From NCBI RefSeq assembly GCF_028128615.1, contig NZ_AMDP01000021.1, forward strand, positions 165,277-229,276: 64,000 bases of DNA, read 5' to 3'. Positions 18,549-27,847 of the stretch are shown here, piece by piece. The stretch comes from Enterococcus sp. 5H (GTDB lineage: Bacteria; Bacillota; Bacilli; Lactobacillales; Enterococcaceae). The position numbers and the translations under genes are program-made. The number at the start of each line of letters is the position of its first letter. Position 1 is the first letter of the stretch. A model generated the notes under the pieces. The model searched no databases. It was not told the DNA's origin and saw nothing but the letters and a program-made list of their open reading frames with translations.

Positions 18549-18784
18549 TTCCCGTTAAACATCCTTTTTTCTTTTTCATAGATACTTTCTGTTAATAGTA
18601 GACCATCCGATAAATTAATTCAAGATGCTGAGTAAGAAAGCTTTTTTTGCAAAATTATTGACCATTGATTTGCAAATTTTTTAAATTTTCAAGAAAAATT
18701 TGATAACTATTAGATATAAAAATATGCCAAAATGATGATAAGGGATTTCATATATGAAAAGATGAAATAAAGGGGTTTAGGAAC

Positions 18785-19096
18785 ATGAGTGAAATTAAAA
18801 GTAGCTTAACAGTGGCAGAAGAGATTTCGGTACAATTTAGTCAAGTAGCTAGCGGTTTTTTAGCAGTCAATGAAGTAATAGATACGGCCGAACGAACCAC
18901 AGTCAGTGGGAATACTAACGCCAAAAATAGTTTAGCTAGCCTTCACAATCGCGCACAACGTTTATCTAATGCACTTACTCGTGATGGCAATAACATCCAT
19001 TCAGTAGCAAAAGAATTCAGTGCCATTGACCAAAAAATCAAAAACAGCTTTGAGTTATCGCCATACTCATCTTCATTAGGAGGTGGCAAAAGCTGA
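18785..19096 (+). CDS. TIGR04197/DUF3130-type T7SS helper (Lap1-like)
   Basis: A complete 103-aa helical protein starting MSEIKSSLTVAEEISVQFSQ and ending KSFELS-like residues followed by a Gly/Ser tail. It is about the size of WXG100 proteins and matches the TIGR04197 effector-helper family; the partial gene at the start of the window is its relative. Known role: with DUF3958 it binds the LXG domain and presents the toxin to the type VII secretion ATPase. Its stop overlaps the next start (TGATG), the usual arrangement for this module. An AT-rich 237-base gap with likely promoter activity precedes it. Confidence 0.78.
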   Translation: MSEIKSSLTVAEEISVQFSQVASGFLAVNEVIDTAERTTVSGNTNAKNSLASLHNRAQRLSNALTRDGNNIHSVAKEFSAIDQKIKNSFELSPYSSSLGGGKS

Positions 19097-19473
19097 TGAA
19101 TATAGAAGAAAAAGAATTAAAAATTAACCAAAAAATCCGACAAGTTAGTTTAGCACAAGAACTTAAAAGCCGTGAAATTAGAGAATTAGAAGATTTAGAA
19201 GCAGATTATTTTTCTATCCATCAACAAGAACAACGGTATTACCAAGAGTTAATTGGCAATAATTCGGGATCAAAGTATGTGAATCATTTTATCGAATTAG
19301 ATGAAGAAGCCAATCACCTACATCAAATTGAACGTCAGCGCCTAGAAGATATTGCCGAACGTTTAGTCGATGAAGAAGTTGCCTTGCGAATTAAGGAAGA
19401 TGATTTATATAACGAAAGAAAGCACTTATTTTCTGATCCGGAAGAAACGGAGGAAAGTAACTCATGGGTTTAG
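19096..19473 (+). CDS. DUF3958-type coiled-coil T7SS helper (Lap2-like)
   Basis: A 125-aa charged helical protein (MNIEEKELKINQKIRQVSLA) and homologue in position and character of the gene at 172. It overlaps both neighbours (1 base upstream, 10 bases downstream), so the three-gene set is translated as a unit. The predicted partner is the LXG protein at 19464. The family assignment rests on context and composition. Confidence 0.72.
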   Translation: MNIEEKELKINQKIRQVSLAQELKSREIRELEDLEADYFSIHQQEQRYYQELIGNNSGSKYVNHFIELDEEANHLHQIERQRLEDIAERLVDEEVALRIKEDDLYNERKHLFSDPEETEESNSWV

Positions 19474-20150
19474 ACTTTTATATAAGTGAAGTGAACACTC
19501 AAAGTGCCGCTGCAAAACAATTAGCCAACGACTATATTCAATTTTGTAAAACCCTGACTGACAGTGTTGAAAACTTTATGAATGCACCACTTTCGGGAAA
19601 AACATATGATTCAGCTAAACATTATTTTTCGACAGTCTATCCTCCATTAGCCAGCGGATTTATCCTAACGTGTGAGGCATTAATTGAGGCACACAGCAAA
19701 TTTCCCGAAGAATTTCAATCAACCGTTGATACATGTGATGTGATCGAGGAACAAATCAAAGCAGAAATTGCCCAAGGTCAAACCTTGTTAGAAATGATAG
19801 CAAGAACAATGGACAAAGAAAAAGAACCCAATTTACGCACAGAACAACGTTATATGGGCGTTCAAAGTTCCATTCAAAAAAATCAAGAGAAATTAGCAAA
19901 ACTATATGAATTTAATGCAGACTCACCTAATTTATTTGCAGCGTTTGAAGCACAATTAGCTAATTTAGATGCAGGTTTGGCGGAAGTTGAAAAAGGCAAT
20001 GCGTGGAATCAAGGTTCAGGAACATTTGATATAGGACAGATGAATTTAGCTTGGAGCAAATCAATCAACCAAGAGTGGGACAAACGCCAGAAGAAGATTG
20101 ATGTATTAAGAGCTGAAAAAGTAATTAAGAGCATAGAGAACGACTTGTGA
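19464..20150 (+). CDS. Orphan LXG-domain protein lacking a toxin domain
   Basis: A 228-aa protein made only of the LXG targeting region. It starts MGLDFYISEVNTQSAAAK, then long helices, and ends shortly after TFDIGQMNLAWSKSINQEWD. That segment aligns with TFSVPKGKALDWTKTVQTAY in the toxin at 518, after which that protein continues for 230 more residues. The toxin part is therefore missing here. No toxin or immunity remnant is visible before the terminator at 20233. It may be a truncated toxin, or an acceptor for recombination with incoming toxin tips. Confidence 0.78.
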   Translation: MGLDFYISEVNTQSAAAKQLANDYIQFCKTLTDSVENFMNAPLSGKTYDSAKHYFSTVYPPLASGFILTCEALIEAHSKFPEEFQSTVDTCDVIEEQIKAEIAQGQTLLEMIARTMDKEKEPNLRTEQRYMGVQSSIQKNQEKLAKLYEFNADSPNLFAAFEAQLANLDAGLAEVEKGNAWNQGSGTFDIGQMNLAWSKSINQEWDKRQKKIDVLRAEKVIKSIENDL

Positions 20151-20232
20151 CCTAGTTTTTTCAGAGGGACTAATTTTAGTAGTTGCCAATTAGTGAATAC
20201 TGACAGCGACGATTGTATCATGGTGAAAATAG

Positions 20233-20280
20233 CAAAAATGGCATTCCTATCCGATTTAATAGATAGCAATGCCATTTTTG
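20233..20280. terminator. Bidirectional terminator between the LXG gene and mga-like gene
   Basis: CAAAAATGGCATT at 20233-20245 pairs perfectly with AATGCCATTTTTG at 20268-20280. The A-run on one side and T-run on the other serve both converging genes. Confidence 0.85.
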
Positions 20281-20286
20281 TATAAA

Positions 20287-21777
20287 CTAAATATCGATAT
20301 CTACACTAAATGTGGTTTTATATTTTTTGCTCACTCTAGGATCAATATACTGAACTAATTTATTCCAGTCTGCAGCTGTTGGGATATAGCTAAATAATAA
20401 ATAGTGAACATCTTTCGGCAAATCAAAAATATATTCACTAAAGTTTGTAACTACTAGCTGAATGGATAATCTATCAATTTCTTCTTCTAATAAAGTATGT
20501 GCATGGAAAAAGTACAGCGTATGGTTGGATGGAATATACATATGTGTAAGTTCTTCAAGCACAGTAGTAACTTCAGTAGGTCCTTCAAATAAAAAAGCAA
20601 TATTAACATGTTTAACAGTGCTCTTATATATTAATCGGATGCTAGCTAAAAGTAAGTTATTTTCAAACTTAGCAGGCGTAGTATGCCAAAAGCCATCTGG
20701 ATAATTCGAAAGAAGCTCCTTTAATGTTTTTAGTTCACTTTGGTAATTTGTTTCAAAATAGTTTGTGACTGATGGTGGAAAAAACAAACATGTAGGAGAA
20801 GCTTCATTTTTCAAATAATATAAATGGAAAAAAGATTGAAGATAATTTTTAGTTAAAGTATCCATTGTAATATCCAGTTCTTTACAGAAATCATGAATTA
20901 ATGGCGAAAATATCGCATCTAAGTCGCGGCTATTGGTTGAAGATAGAAGTAATTTATCATCATAAGAACCTGAATCTAAAAGGATTAACATTAAATAGGC
21001 TAAATCAGAACTAGGTAAATCAAGTTCGGTCTGTTTTTCAAAAGATAACTTTAGCTCCTGCATTGCATTAGCTAAATTAGAGTTTAACAAAGTATCGATA
21101 ATATCATCACTTATTTTTAATTCATAACCTAGACTAATTCGTTGGTACGTAATAAATAGTAGATAGGCCAACTTATAATGTGGGACATTTAAATGCAGAT
21201 AATTAAATTCGGTCATTGATAAGTTGCTCACAACATTATTAATTAAAATAGAAGGGAGGATAAAATGTGGTAACGTATCTTCTTCATAAAAGATGACCAA
21301 AAAGAAATTGCGGATATCGATTTCCTTACCTTCGATAAACAATAAAGATTGATAATTTATGTTTAATTGATAATGTTCAAGAATAGGTTCAACTTTCTTC
21401 AAATAAGAAATAAGAGTTCTATCAGATAAGTATGAACGGTCAGCCCATTCAAAGATTGAAAGTTGATCTCCATAAAATATACCTGAAAGAATCGTTAGAA
21501 TAGGTTCATATTCTAATAGTTCTTTTTTTTTATCCAGATACGCTACCTTGTCATTAATTGTGAGTGTAAATCCATTAGTTGAAGATGTAATGGAGGCAGT
21601 TTGCTCAAAATAAGTTTTAATTTCACTAATATTCGATGTGATTGTCCTTGGAGAACTTTCAAGGAGGTTAGCTAATTCTTTTGTAGACAAACTAGATGAT
21701 CGCTCTAAGTTAGCCAATATTTGAAACCATCGTTTGTTGTTAGTGTTAACCAGTAATTGCAGTTGAGTAGTATTCAT
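20287..21777 (-). CDS. Mga-family helix-turn-helix regulator of the WxL cluster
   Basis: A 496-aa regulator on the minus strand. The start is ATG 21777, because GGAGGT lies just upstream; a GTG at 21795 would include that ribosome site in the coding sequence. Residues about 25-65 form an N-terminal HTH (LSTKELANLLESSPRTITSN), and a second HTH region lies near 115-140 (SYLSDRTLISYLKKVEPIL). A long helical PRD-like middle and an EIIB-like C-terminal region follow. It diverges from the surface-protein genes at 21997 onward, the usual arrangement for WxL loci. Activation of that cluster is inferred. Confidence 0.75.
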   Translation of the reverse strand: MNTTQLQLLVNTNNKRWFQILANLERSSSLSTKELANLLESSPRTITSNISEIKTYFEQTASITSSTNGFTLTINDKVAYLDKKKELLEYEPILTILSGIFYGDQLSIFEWADRSYLSDRTLISYLKKVEPILEHYQLNINYQSLLFIEGKEIDIRNFFLVIFYEEDTLPHFILPSILINNVVSNLSMTEFNYLHLNVPHYKLAYLLFITYQRISLGYELKISDDIIDTLLNSNLANAMQELKLSFEKQTELDLPSSDLAYLMLILLDSGSYDDKLLLSSTNSRDLDAIFSPLIHDFCKELDITMDTLTKNYLQSFFHLYYLKNEASPTCLFFPPSVTNYFETNYQSELKTLKELLSNYPDGFWHTTPAKFENNLLLASIRLIYKSTVKHVNIAFLFEGPTEVTTVLEELTHMYIPSNHTLYFFHAHTLLEEEIDRLSIQLVVTNFSEYIFDLPKDVHYLLFSYIPTAADWNKLVQYIDPRVSKKYKTTFSVDIDI

Positions 21778-21836
21778 AATTGTACCTCCGTTCACTACTA
21801 TTGTATCTTGAATATTTAAATTTATCTAAGAACATG

Positions 21837-21858
21837 TTTTGCTAACCCCTTAGCAAAA
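21837..21858. promoter_or_regulatory. Perfect inverted repeat in the divergent mga/WxL promoter region
   Basis: TTTTGCTAA-CCCC-TTAGCAAAA is a 9-base perfect dyad 60 bases upstream of the mga-like start and 140 bases before the LPXTG gene. It has no T-tail that fits a terminator well. It is a candidate operator for the neighbouring Mga-like regulator. Confidence 0.4.
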
Positions 21859-21996
21859 ACCTTCGTGAAGTGAAGCAGAATTTTTGATAAATTAGTTCAT
21901 GTAGGCAGCGTCAAACAGTTTAGACAAGCAAGTGACTGAGAAGTATGTTGGTGCCTGCGCTAACAAAATTTACAACTAGCAGGAAAGGAGTGCTAT

Positions 21997-22338
21997 ATGA
22001 AAATAGAGCGGTTTTTCTTTTTGACGAAAGCCATAGGAGTGTTTCTTCTGTTTTTATTGATAAATCCATCGATTACAGCAAAAGCAGAATCTGTTTCTTC
22101 AACTGAAACAGAAAGTGTTGTGAGTTTCTATGGTAAATACGAGTCAGAAAGTGAACCACAACCCAATCCGCCGGATGGCGCTCACCTTGATACGCCCAAT
22201 CAAACAATAACTAAACCTGGTGGCGGAAAGTTACCACAACTAGGGCAGCTGGTTCAGTACCAGTGGTTAGGAATAGCTATTTTGGTAGTAGGACTTATGA
22301 TACATAACCGCAAACAGCGCTATGGTAGAGTCAGTTAA
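21997..22338 (+). CDS. Small LPXTG-type surface protein of the WxL cluster
   Basis: A 113-aa protein with a signal peptide (hydrophobic AIGVFLLFLLINPSITAKAE), a short Pro/Ser/Glu-rich ectodomain, the sorting signal LPQLG at about residues 80-84, a membrane segment (WLGIAILVVGLMI) and a basic tail. Such short LPXTG proteins are constant members of WxL operons. AGGAAAGGAG lies before the ATG. It is the first gene of the surface operon. Its exact role is unknown; cell-wall anchoring by sortase A is expected. Confidence 0.8.
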   Translation: MKIERFFFLTKAIGVFLLFLLINPSITAKAESVSSTETESVVSFYGKYESESEPQPNPPDGAHLDTPNQTITKPGGGKLPQLGQLVQYQWLGIAILVVGLMIHNRKQRYGRVS

Positions 22339-22397
22339 CAAAATATTAAGTAACAGAAAAACAAAAAAATAAAACAGTGAAAAGAGGACATTTACAC

Positions 22398-23243
22398 ATG
22401 AAATTACTAAATTTAGCAACAATCGGATTATTATCAACAAGTATCTTAGCAGGCGGCGTAACAGCCTTTGCAGAAGAAGTACGTAACGTAACAACGGATG
22501 GTGAAATTTCATTTACTGCTGTTGATGAAGATGGAGAAGGTGAAGATACAGAAGTTATTCCTCCAGAAGGTGAAGATGGACCGGATGTTGAAATCCCCCC
22601 TGTAGAAGGACCAGATGGCGGAAACAAAGGACCGTTAACGATTGCTTATGCGCCAACTATGAACTTTGGTTCACAAGTAATTTCTAATCAAGATAGAGCA
22701 TATAGTATGGTTGCAGAAATGCAGCAATTAGCTGGAACAACTGGTGATGAGAACAAAGTACCATATACAAGTTTTGCCCAAGTTCAAGATACTCGTGGAA
22801 CGAACGGTGGTTGGGATTTACAAGTTAGCTTAAGTAACTTTACTTCAGGTACGCAAAACGGAACGTTGACAGGTGCAGAAATTTCATTGCGTGATCCACG
22901 TATTCAATATGAAGGAAGCAATGCAGCTAACGCTCCAGCAGCGCATGCAAGTAGATTAAATTTACGCCCAGGTACAGGTTCTGTGTCAGTAATGACTGCG
23001 GATCCAACAAAAGGGGCAGGGGTTTCATCAGTAGTATGGGGGAACCAAGCTGATCTTGATGAACAATTTGAAGATGATGATGTAGATGTTGTCAAAAATG
23101 ATGCGATTGTATTGTCAATTCCAGGCTCAACTGCGAAAGATGCTGCAACGTATAGCTCGACACTAACGTGGGAATTAACAGCGACTCCTGGGGATGACGT
23201 AGATGAAGACGACGAAGAAGATGAAGATGACACAGACGCATAA
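22398..23243 (+). CDS. WxL-domain surface protein with acidic tail
   Basis: A 281-aa secreted protein. The start is ATG 22398 after AGAGGA; the frame is open further upstream. It has a signal peptide ending near TAFAEE, an acidic Pro/Gly-rich spacer (IPPEGEDGPDVEIPPVEGPD), and a C-terminal WxL domain with the first motif in GGWDLQVSL and the second in TLTWELTATPG. WxL domains bind peptidoglycan non-covalently. Unusually, a tail of about 15 mostly Asp/Glu residues follows the second WxL motif, where most family members stop. A terminator lies just downstream. Confidence 0.88.
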   Translation: MKLLNLATIGLLSTSILAGGVTAFAEEVRNVTTDGEISFTAVDEDGEGEDTEVIPPEGEDGPDVEIPPVEGPDGGNKGPLTIAYAPTMNFGSQVISNQDRAYSMVAEMQQLAGTTGDENKVPYTSFAQVQDTRGTNGGWDLQVSLSNFTSGTQNGTLTGAEISLRDPRIQYEGSNAANAPAAHASRLNLRPGTGSVSVMTADPTKGAGVSSVVWGNQADLDEQFEDDDVDVVKNDAIVLSIPGSTAKDAATYSSTLTWELTATPGDDVDEDDEEDEDDTDA

Positions 23244-23267
23244 TTAGTTTTAGTTAAATATTAAGAG

Positions 23268-23299
23268 CAGCGTTACATATAACTGTAGCGCTGTTTTTT
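23268..23299 (+). terminator. Rho-independent terminator after the small WxL gene
   Basis: CAGCGTTACA (23268-23277) pairs with TGTAGCGCTG (23284-23293) and is followed by TTTTTT. It probably only partly separates the small WxL gene from the DUF916 gene. Confidence 0.75.
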
Positions 23300-23315
23300 C
23301 AAAAAGGATGGTTAA

Positions 23316-24374
23316 ATGACTATACATAGAAATCGAAAAATCAGTAATTGGTTCGTGAAGTTGAGTATTATTATGATCAGTTTCATTGGTTTGTTTCCAT
23401 TGAGTGCACAAGCGGAAGAAGGAACCCTTAAATTTCATGTAACACCTGAATTTCCCAAGAGCCAAATAGAAGATTCCACAAGCTATTTTGATCTAAAGAT
23501 GAATGTAGGAGAGACAGAGACATTGACTTTAAAGCTTCAGAACGCAGGAAGTGAGCCAGTTAAAGTACAAATCACGCCGCACACTGCCTACACGAATGTG
23601 AATGGGGTAGTTGAGTATGGAAAGGATGCGGAAGTACCTGATTCAACATTAATTTATTCAGTAGAGGAACTAATTGAAACACCGGATATCATAGAATTAG
23701 CAGGAAATGAAGCGAAAACAGTAACACTAAACTTACAGATGCCTGATGAAGAGTTTGAAGGACTGTTAGCGGGTGGTTTACGAATTGCGGAAGTAACGGA
23801 AGAAAGTGAAGTAGAAGATACTGGTGAAGGCGTAGCCATAAAAAATGAATTTGTCTATATCATCGGAGTCGTTTTAAGGAATGATCGTACATCTGTCCAG
23901 CCGGATTTAGAGCTGTTAGATGTATTTGCGGATCAGTTAAATGCCCGAAATGTAATTAGTGCGACGATCCAGAACTTTACGCCAACCTTTGTCAATCGTT
24001 TAGCTGTGGAAGCCACTGTTCAAAGAGAAGGTGAAACTGAGGTACTGTATGAAGCCCATCAAGAACAAATGCAAATGGCGCCGAATTCATATTTTGATTT
24101 TCCTATCTCATTAGAAGGAGATCGTTTTAGAAGTGGCACCTACGTCTTGAACATGACTGCTCGCTCTGGCGAGCATGAGTGGACGTGGAGTGAAACTTTC
24201 ACGATTGATGCAGATCAAGCACGTCGATTGAACCGAGAAGATGTGACGATTGATACGAGTATGAATTGGTGGATGATTGGCGCACTGATATTACTGATAG
24301 CTGTGATTATCTTAGTAGTGATTCTTTTGGTTAAACGAAAAAAGAAACCTAAAAAGAGGAAAAAAACGAAGTAA
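23316..24374 (+). CDS. DUF916/DUF3324 WxL-interacting membrane protein
   Basis: A 352-aa protein with a signal peptide (cleavage near AQAEE), an N-terminal DUF916 beta-sandwich (FDLKMNVGETETLTLKLQNA), a DUF3324 domain (QNFTPTFVNRLAVEATVQ), one C-terminal membrane helix (MIGALILLIAVIILVVILLV), and a very basic cytoplasmic tail. This is the standard partner that binds WxL proteins and peptidoglycan and ties them to the membrane. AAAAGGATGG precedes the ATG. It sits between the two WxL genes, so it probably serves both. Confidence 0.88.
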   Translation: MTIHRNRKISNWFVKLSIIMISFIGLFPLSAQAEEGTLKFHVTPEFPKSQIEDSTSYFDLKMNVGETETLTLKLQNAGSEPVKVQITPHTAYTNVNGVVEYGKDAEVPDSTLIYSVEELIETPDIIELAGNEAKTVTLNLQMPDEEFEGLLAGGLRIAEVTEESEVEDTGEGVAIKNEFVYIIGVVLRNDRTSVQPDLELLDVFADQLNARNVISATIQNFTPTFVNRLAVEATVQREGETEVLYEAHQEQMQMAPNSYFDFPISLEGDRFRSGTYVLNMTARSGEHEWTWSETFTIDADQARRLNREDVTIDTSMNWWMIGALILLIAVIILVVILLVKRKKKPKKRKKTK

Positions 24375-24525
24375 GATCAGGGTGAATTGGTTAGAAATGA
24401 AGATGTGATGAATAAGTAGTCTATAAACAAAAACCTATAGTAATACTAACGTCATATACAAGCTGAAATTCGATAGGCAAAATGATTGAATGAGGCTGAA
24501 CAATAGCGGAAGGATGATTGAATCA

Positions 24526-27141
24526 ATGAACAACGGAAGAAAAAAACATTCTGTAAGGCGAATCGCTCTACTCTTTATATGCTTGTTAGTTGTAGGCTAT
24601 TTGTTTACAGGCGCGGATTTGTTTGCGCGAGAAGAACAAGAAGAAGTGGACTATAACGAACCAATTGACTCTGAAATGTTTACAGAACACCCGATTCAAT
24701 TAGCAGGTTTTAATGAACTACCAGCCCCAGTAGAAGATGAGCGATTGGTTGAGAATTTAGATGAGCCGATTCAAGAGTTTTCGTTTGTGAATAAGACTTT
24801 TCGAACCACAGTTGATCAGTTAATTTTGGTGCGATTTACGAGTAAGTTGGCCGCGGATAAAGTTCTAATTCGTATTCCGACAGAAGGTAATGTCCTAACC
24901 ACACATTTCTCAAATGGTGAATCGATTCACCATTCTCATGGCGAATATTGGACTTTACAAACCCAGACCAAGCAAATCGAATTTGAACTCCCTGTGGCCT
25001 TTGTTTCTGCTGGGCAGTATTTTCTGACCATTGATCATGATGCAGATCAGTTTTACTTGGAAGTGGAAGAGGTGAAAGAAAGCTTTCAACCAGAAAAAGA
25101 GGACAACACGAACGGGGAAAAAGAACTCTCTGGTGAAGAAGGACAATGGGATACAGAAAATCACGCCTCAAAGGAAATAAATGATCAGGAAAAGCCTCCG
25201 TTGCTTGAAGTCGTAGAGCATTATCTGACGATTTCAGACAATCTACTTGAGTTAGAAGATGCCCGTGTTTTAGAAGAGACCCGAGATCCTCAAGAGCGCT
25301 CAACAAGTAATGTTGGAAACTGGACTCAATTTCGATCTGCTTGGAATAATTCATCGACTACTGTGATTCGGATTACTAGTCTGATAAGTGCTGGATCTCT
25401 TTCGTTAAATGCAAGATCCACATCAGTTATAGTATCTGGAAGCAATTTGAATTTTGAAAATACTGGACATAGCTTAGTGATGAATGGTTCAGCAAATCTT
25501 CAGTTAGCTATTGGAGTAATTTATGATCGACCAGCTAACTTAGGAAGAGATTCTAGAACTTCTCCAATAATTGTTCATAATGGTAGTGGCACAGTTGACC
25601 TTTCTAGGTGTAGTTTAGTTATGATAACTGGTACAGCAAGTTCTGCAATTGTTGGACAAAATATAAATGTCGTAGACTCATACGAAATAAGGGCTCAAAA
25701 TGCTAGTAGCTCTTCAGCGACAGTTAGAGCTACAGCAATTCAAATTCTCCGTGGTGGTACATTGAACATATCATACTCATCTGGGATGGTAGGATATATA
25801 AGCTCTAGTGCTGGATCAGGATTAAAACCGATTCTTTCTGATTCCACTAGTACAATAAATATTGAGTCTTCTCGAACTACGATGTCAATCCCAATTGATT
25901 CAGGGCATGGGCCATTAAATTCCTGGAATAGTGTACATGCTAAATTAGGCGGGCTTAATGGTGAAACAGTCCTGCATAGTGATGCTAATCCCAATGATTT
26001 TCATGAAAGATATCCAGTTACATTCAACGACCCTCAGTATGGAGCACTAATTTTTAACGCAACTGGCTCTGACTGGATAAACCCACCAGTAATGTCTTAT
26101 GATCTTGCTTTACATGCTAGTCCCATTGAAGCAGGAAGGCCTACTTCGGAAGTGACTACTATAGATCAAGGAGCCACGACAATAATTACTGCAAATCCGA
26201 ATCAAGGATATAATTTTGTCCACTGGGAGATTGTTTCTGGTATAGGATCAAGTATCGCTTCATTATCTTCTGAGACAACAACTTTCACAATGGGAAACCA
26301 AAATACAGTTGTTCGCGCAGTTTATGAAGAAAATCAAGCAAGTGAAGTTCATGTGTATCATACTGATCGAGATGGCCGTGAATTGATCGAACCAGATATT
26401 CTTACAGGTTCTATCGGTGAAGCATACCAAACTAATCCAGCAGAAATTGAAAATTATCAATTGGTTGAGACCCCGGACAATGCCTATGGTCATTATACAG
26501 ATGAAACGATTTCCGTTGTCTATGTTTATGATATCGCAAAAGTAACTCCTGTAGATCCGCTAGATCCAGAAGTTGAAATTAATCCGGAAAATAAACCGGA
26601 ACTTCCGGAAAATCAAGGGCTATTAAGCATTGATTTTGCTTCAAAATTCCAATTTGGCAGACAAACAATTTCAGCACAAGATCAGCAGTATTATGCAGAA
26701 CCACAACGACTACTGAATGAAGATGGAGAAGTGAATGACGAAGAACGTCCAAATTACGTTCAAATTAGTGATCGTCGTTCAGCAGATGAGCGAGGAGGCT
26801 GGCAATTGGCAGTTACACAAAATACGCCATTTATAAGTGAACAAGAACAAATCTTAGCAGGCGCCCGTTTACGCCTTACGAATCAGCAATTAGCAACAGC
26901 ACAAAATGGTACAGCACCAGAGTTCCAACAAACCAATCCCTTATCCTTAGTACCAGGAAGTAGAAGAATTTTATTAATGGCGCAAGGCGACGAAGGTACA
27001 GGAACGTGGATTTATCGTTTCGGAGATGAGAACAGCGCTGGATCAAGCGTCGTTTTAGATGTACCAAGAGGTGCAACACCAGATGCGACATCATACAGCA
27101 CCACATTAACATGGGAACTAAGTGCAGTTCCAGGTAATTAG
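24526..27141 (+). CDS. Large WxL adhesin with beta-helix, MucBP and WxL domains
   Basis: An 871-aa secreted protein. ATG 24526 is chosen (GGAAGGA 11 bases upstream); ATGs at 24514 and 24490 are alternatives. It has a signal anchor (RRIALLFICLLVVGYLF), then a charged spacer (about 190-265). A Ser/Thr/Asn-rich beta-helix region resembling pectate-lyase-like adhesive domains follows (about 270-480; SLSLNARSTSVIVSGSNLNF). Then come a bacterial repeat (YNFVHWEIVSG...VVRAVYEE), a MucBP-like domain (VYHTDRDGRELIEP... YVYDIA), and a C-terminal WxL domain (GGWQLAVTQ ... TLTWELSAVPGN). An adhesion role is inferred. Confidence 0.85.
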   Translation: MNNGRKKHSVRRIALLFICLLVVGYLFTGADLFAREEQEEVDYNEPIDSEMFTEHPIQLAGFNELPAPVEDERLVENLDEPIQEFSFVNKTFRTTVDQLILVRFTSKLAADKVLIRIPTEGNVLTTHFSNGESIHHSHGEYWTLQTQTKQIEFELPVAFVSAGQYFLTIDHDADQFYLEVEEVKESFQPEKEDNTNGEKELSGEEGQWDTENHASKEINDQEKPPLLEVVEHYLTISDNLLELEDARVLEETRDPQERSTSNVGNWTQFRSAWNNSSTTVIRITSLISAGSLSLNARSTSVIVSGSNLNFENTGHSLVMNGSANLQLAIGVIYDRPANLGRDSRTSPIIVHNGSGTVDLSRCSLVMITGTASSAIVGQNINVVDSYEIRAQNASSSSATVRATAIQILRGGTLNISYSSGMVGYISSSAGSGLKPILSDSTSTINIESSRTTMSIPIDSGHGPLNSWNSVHAKLGGLNGETVLHSDANPNDFHERYPVTFNDPQYGALIFNATGSDWINPPVMSYDLALHASPIEAGRPTSEVTTIDQGATTIITANPNQGYNFVHWEIVSGIGSSIASLSSETTTFTMGNQNTVVRAVYEENQASEVHVYHTDRDGRELIEPDILTGSIGEAYQTNPAEIENYQLVETPDNAYGHYTDETISVVYVYDIAKVTPVDPLDPEVEINPENKPELPENQGLLSIDFASKFQFGRQTISAQDQQYYAEPQRLLNEDGEVNDEERPNYVQISDRRSADERGGWQLAVTQNTPFISEQEQILAGARLRLTNQQLATAQNGTAPEFQQTNPLSLVPGSRRILLMAQGDEGTGTWIYRFGDENSAGSSVVLDVPRGATPDATSYSTTLTWELSAVPGN

Positions 27142-27166
27142 AAAGATCCAAAGGAGACCGTACTGA

Positions 27167-27847
27167 ATGTACAATATAGCAGTATTTAATAGAAAAAACC
27201 ATCCGATTCTTATTTCTCAAAAATTAAAACTAATTGAAGTAGCTGATGAAAGTCAGTTGCTTCATCAGTTGAATTTTATTGATGGCGTTGTAATTCATCG
27301 CTCTGAAGGAGAAGATCAAAATAAAGTACTTGAGTTATTATTAAGCATTAAGCGCCAAAAATATTTTCCGATCTGGATTAGAGAAGAAAATGGGGATCGG
27401 TTGATTCGTAAAGTGGCAATAGAGCTGGGCGCTTTGTCGGGCTTTGATTCTACATCTTCCTCAGATGAAATTGTTCGGGTCATTGAAAATACACTTCATT
27501 TAATTTACCAAAAGAGATTGGTAGATTCTGGAGAGAACGAGAAGGGGACTGAAATTGGGCTAAACGAGCTGAATCTTAGTATAATTATGCCGAATAATAC
27601 AGAAATTCGTTTGACACAGCTAGAGTATAAATTAGTATCATTATTAGCGAGTAATAGGAATCAAGCATTTGTTTACGAAGATATTTACAAGCATGTGTGG
27701 CCCTCTGATAATGAGATGAACACGGGTCACAAAAAATATCGAATTGCTAATTTGGTATTTCATACAAGAGCCAAATTAAAACAACATAAAGTCAATCCGA
27801 ACGTTTTGCAAACAGTTCGATCTGTGGGCTATCGACTAAATATATAG
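27167..27847 (+). CDS. OmpR-type winged-helix regulator at the end of the WxL cluster
   Basis: A 226-aa protein. The C-terminal half is a winged helix of the Trans_reg_C type (RLTQLEYKLVSLLASNRNQA, then TVRSVGYRLNI). The N-terminal half resembles a degenerate receiver and does not show the usual Asp-Asp...Asp...Lys set, so phosphorylation is doubtful. No histidine kinase is adjacent. It begins 25 bases after the large WxL gene with an AAAGGAG site, so it is probably in the same operon and may control it. Confidence 0.75.
   Translation: MYNIAVFNRKNHPILISQKLKLIEVADESQLLHQLNFIDGVVIHRSEGEDQNKVLELLLSIKRQKYFPIWIREENGDRLIRKVAIELGALSGFDSTSSSDEIVRVIENTLHLIYQKRLVDSGENEKGTEIGLNELNLSIIMPNNTEIRLTQLEYKLVSLLASNRNQAFVYEDIYKHVWPSDNEMNTGHKKYRIANLVFHTRAKLKQHKVNPNVLQTVRSVGYRLNI

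Noticed and set aside
22904..23233. Ser-rich minus-strand reading frame opposite the WxL gene
   Set aside because: It is the shadow of the acidic GAT/GAA codon run of the WxL protein; it has no ribosome site or family features.
24836..25354. 172-codon minus-strand reading frame inside the large WxL gene
   Set aside because: Its composition is unlike a real protein and it lies wholly within a well-supported gene with signal peptide and domains.
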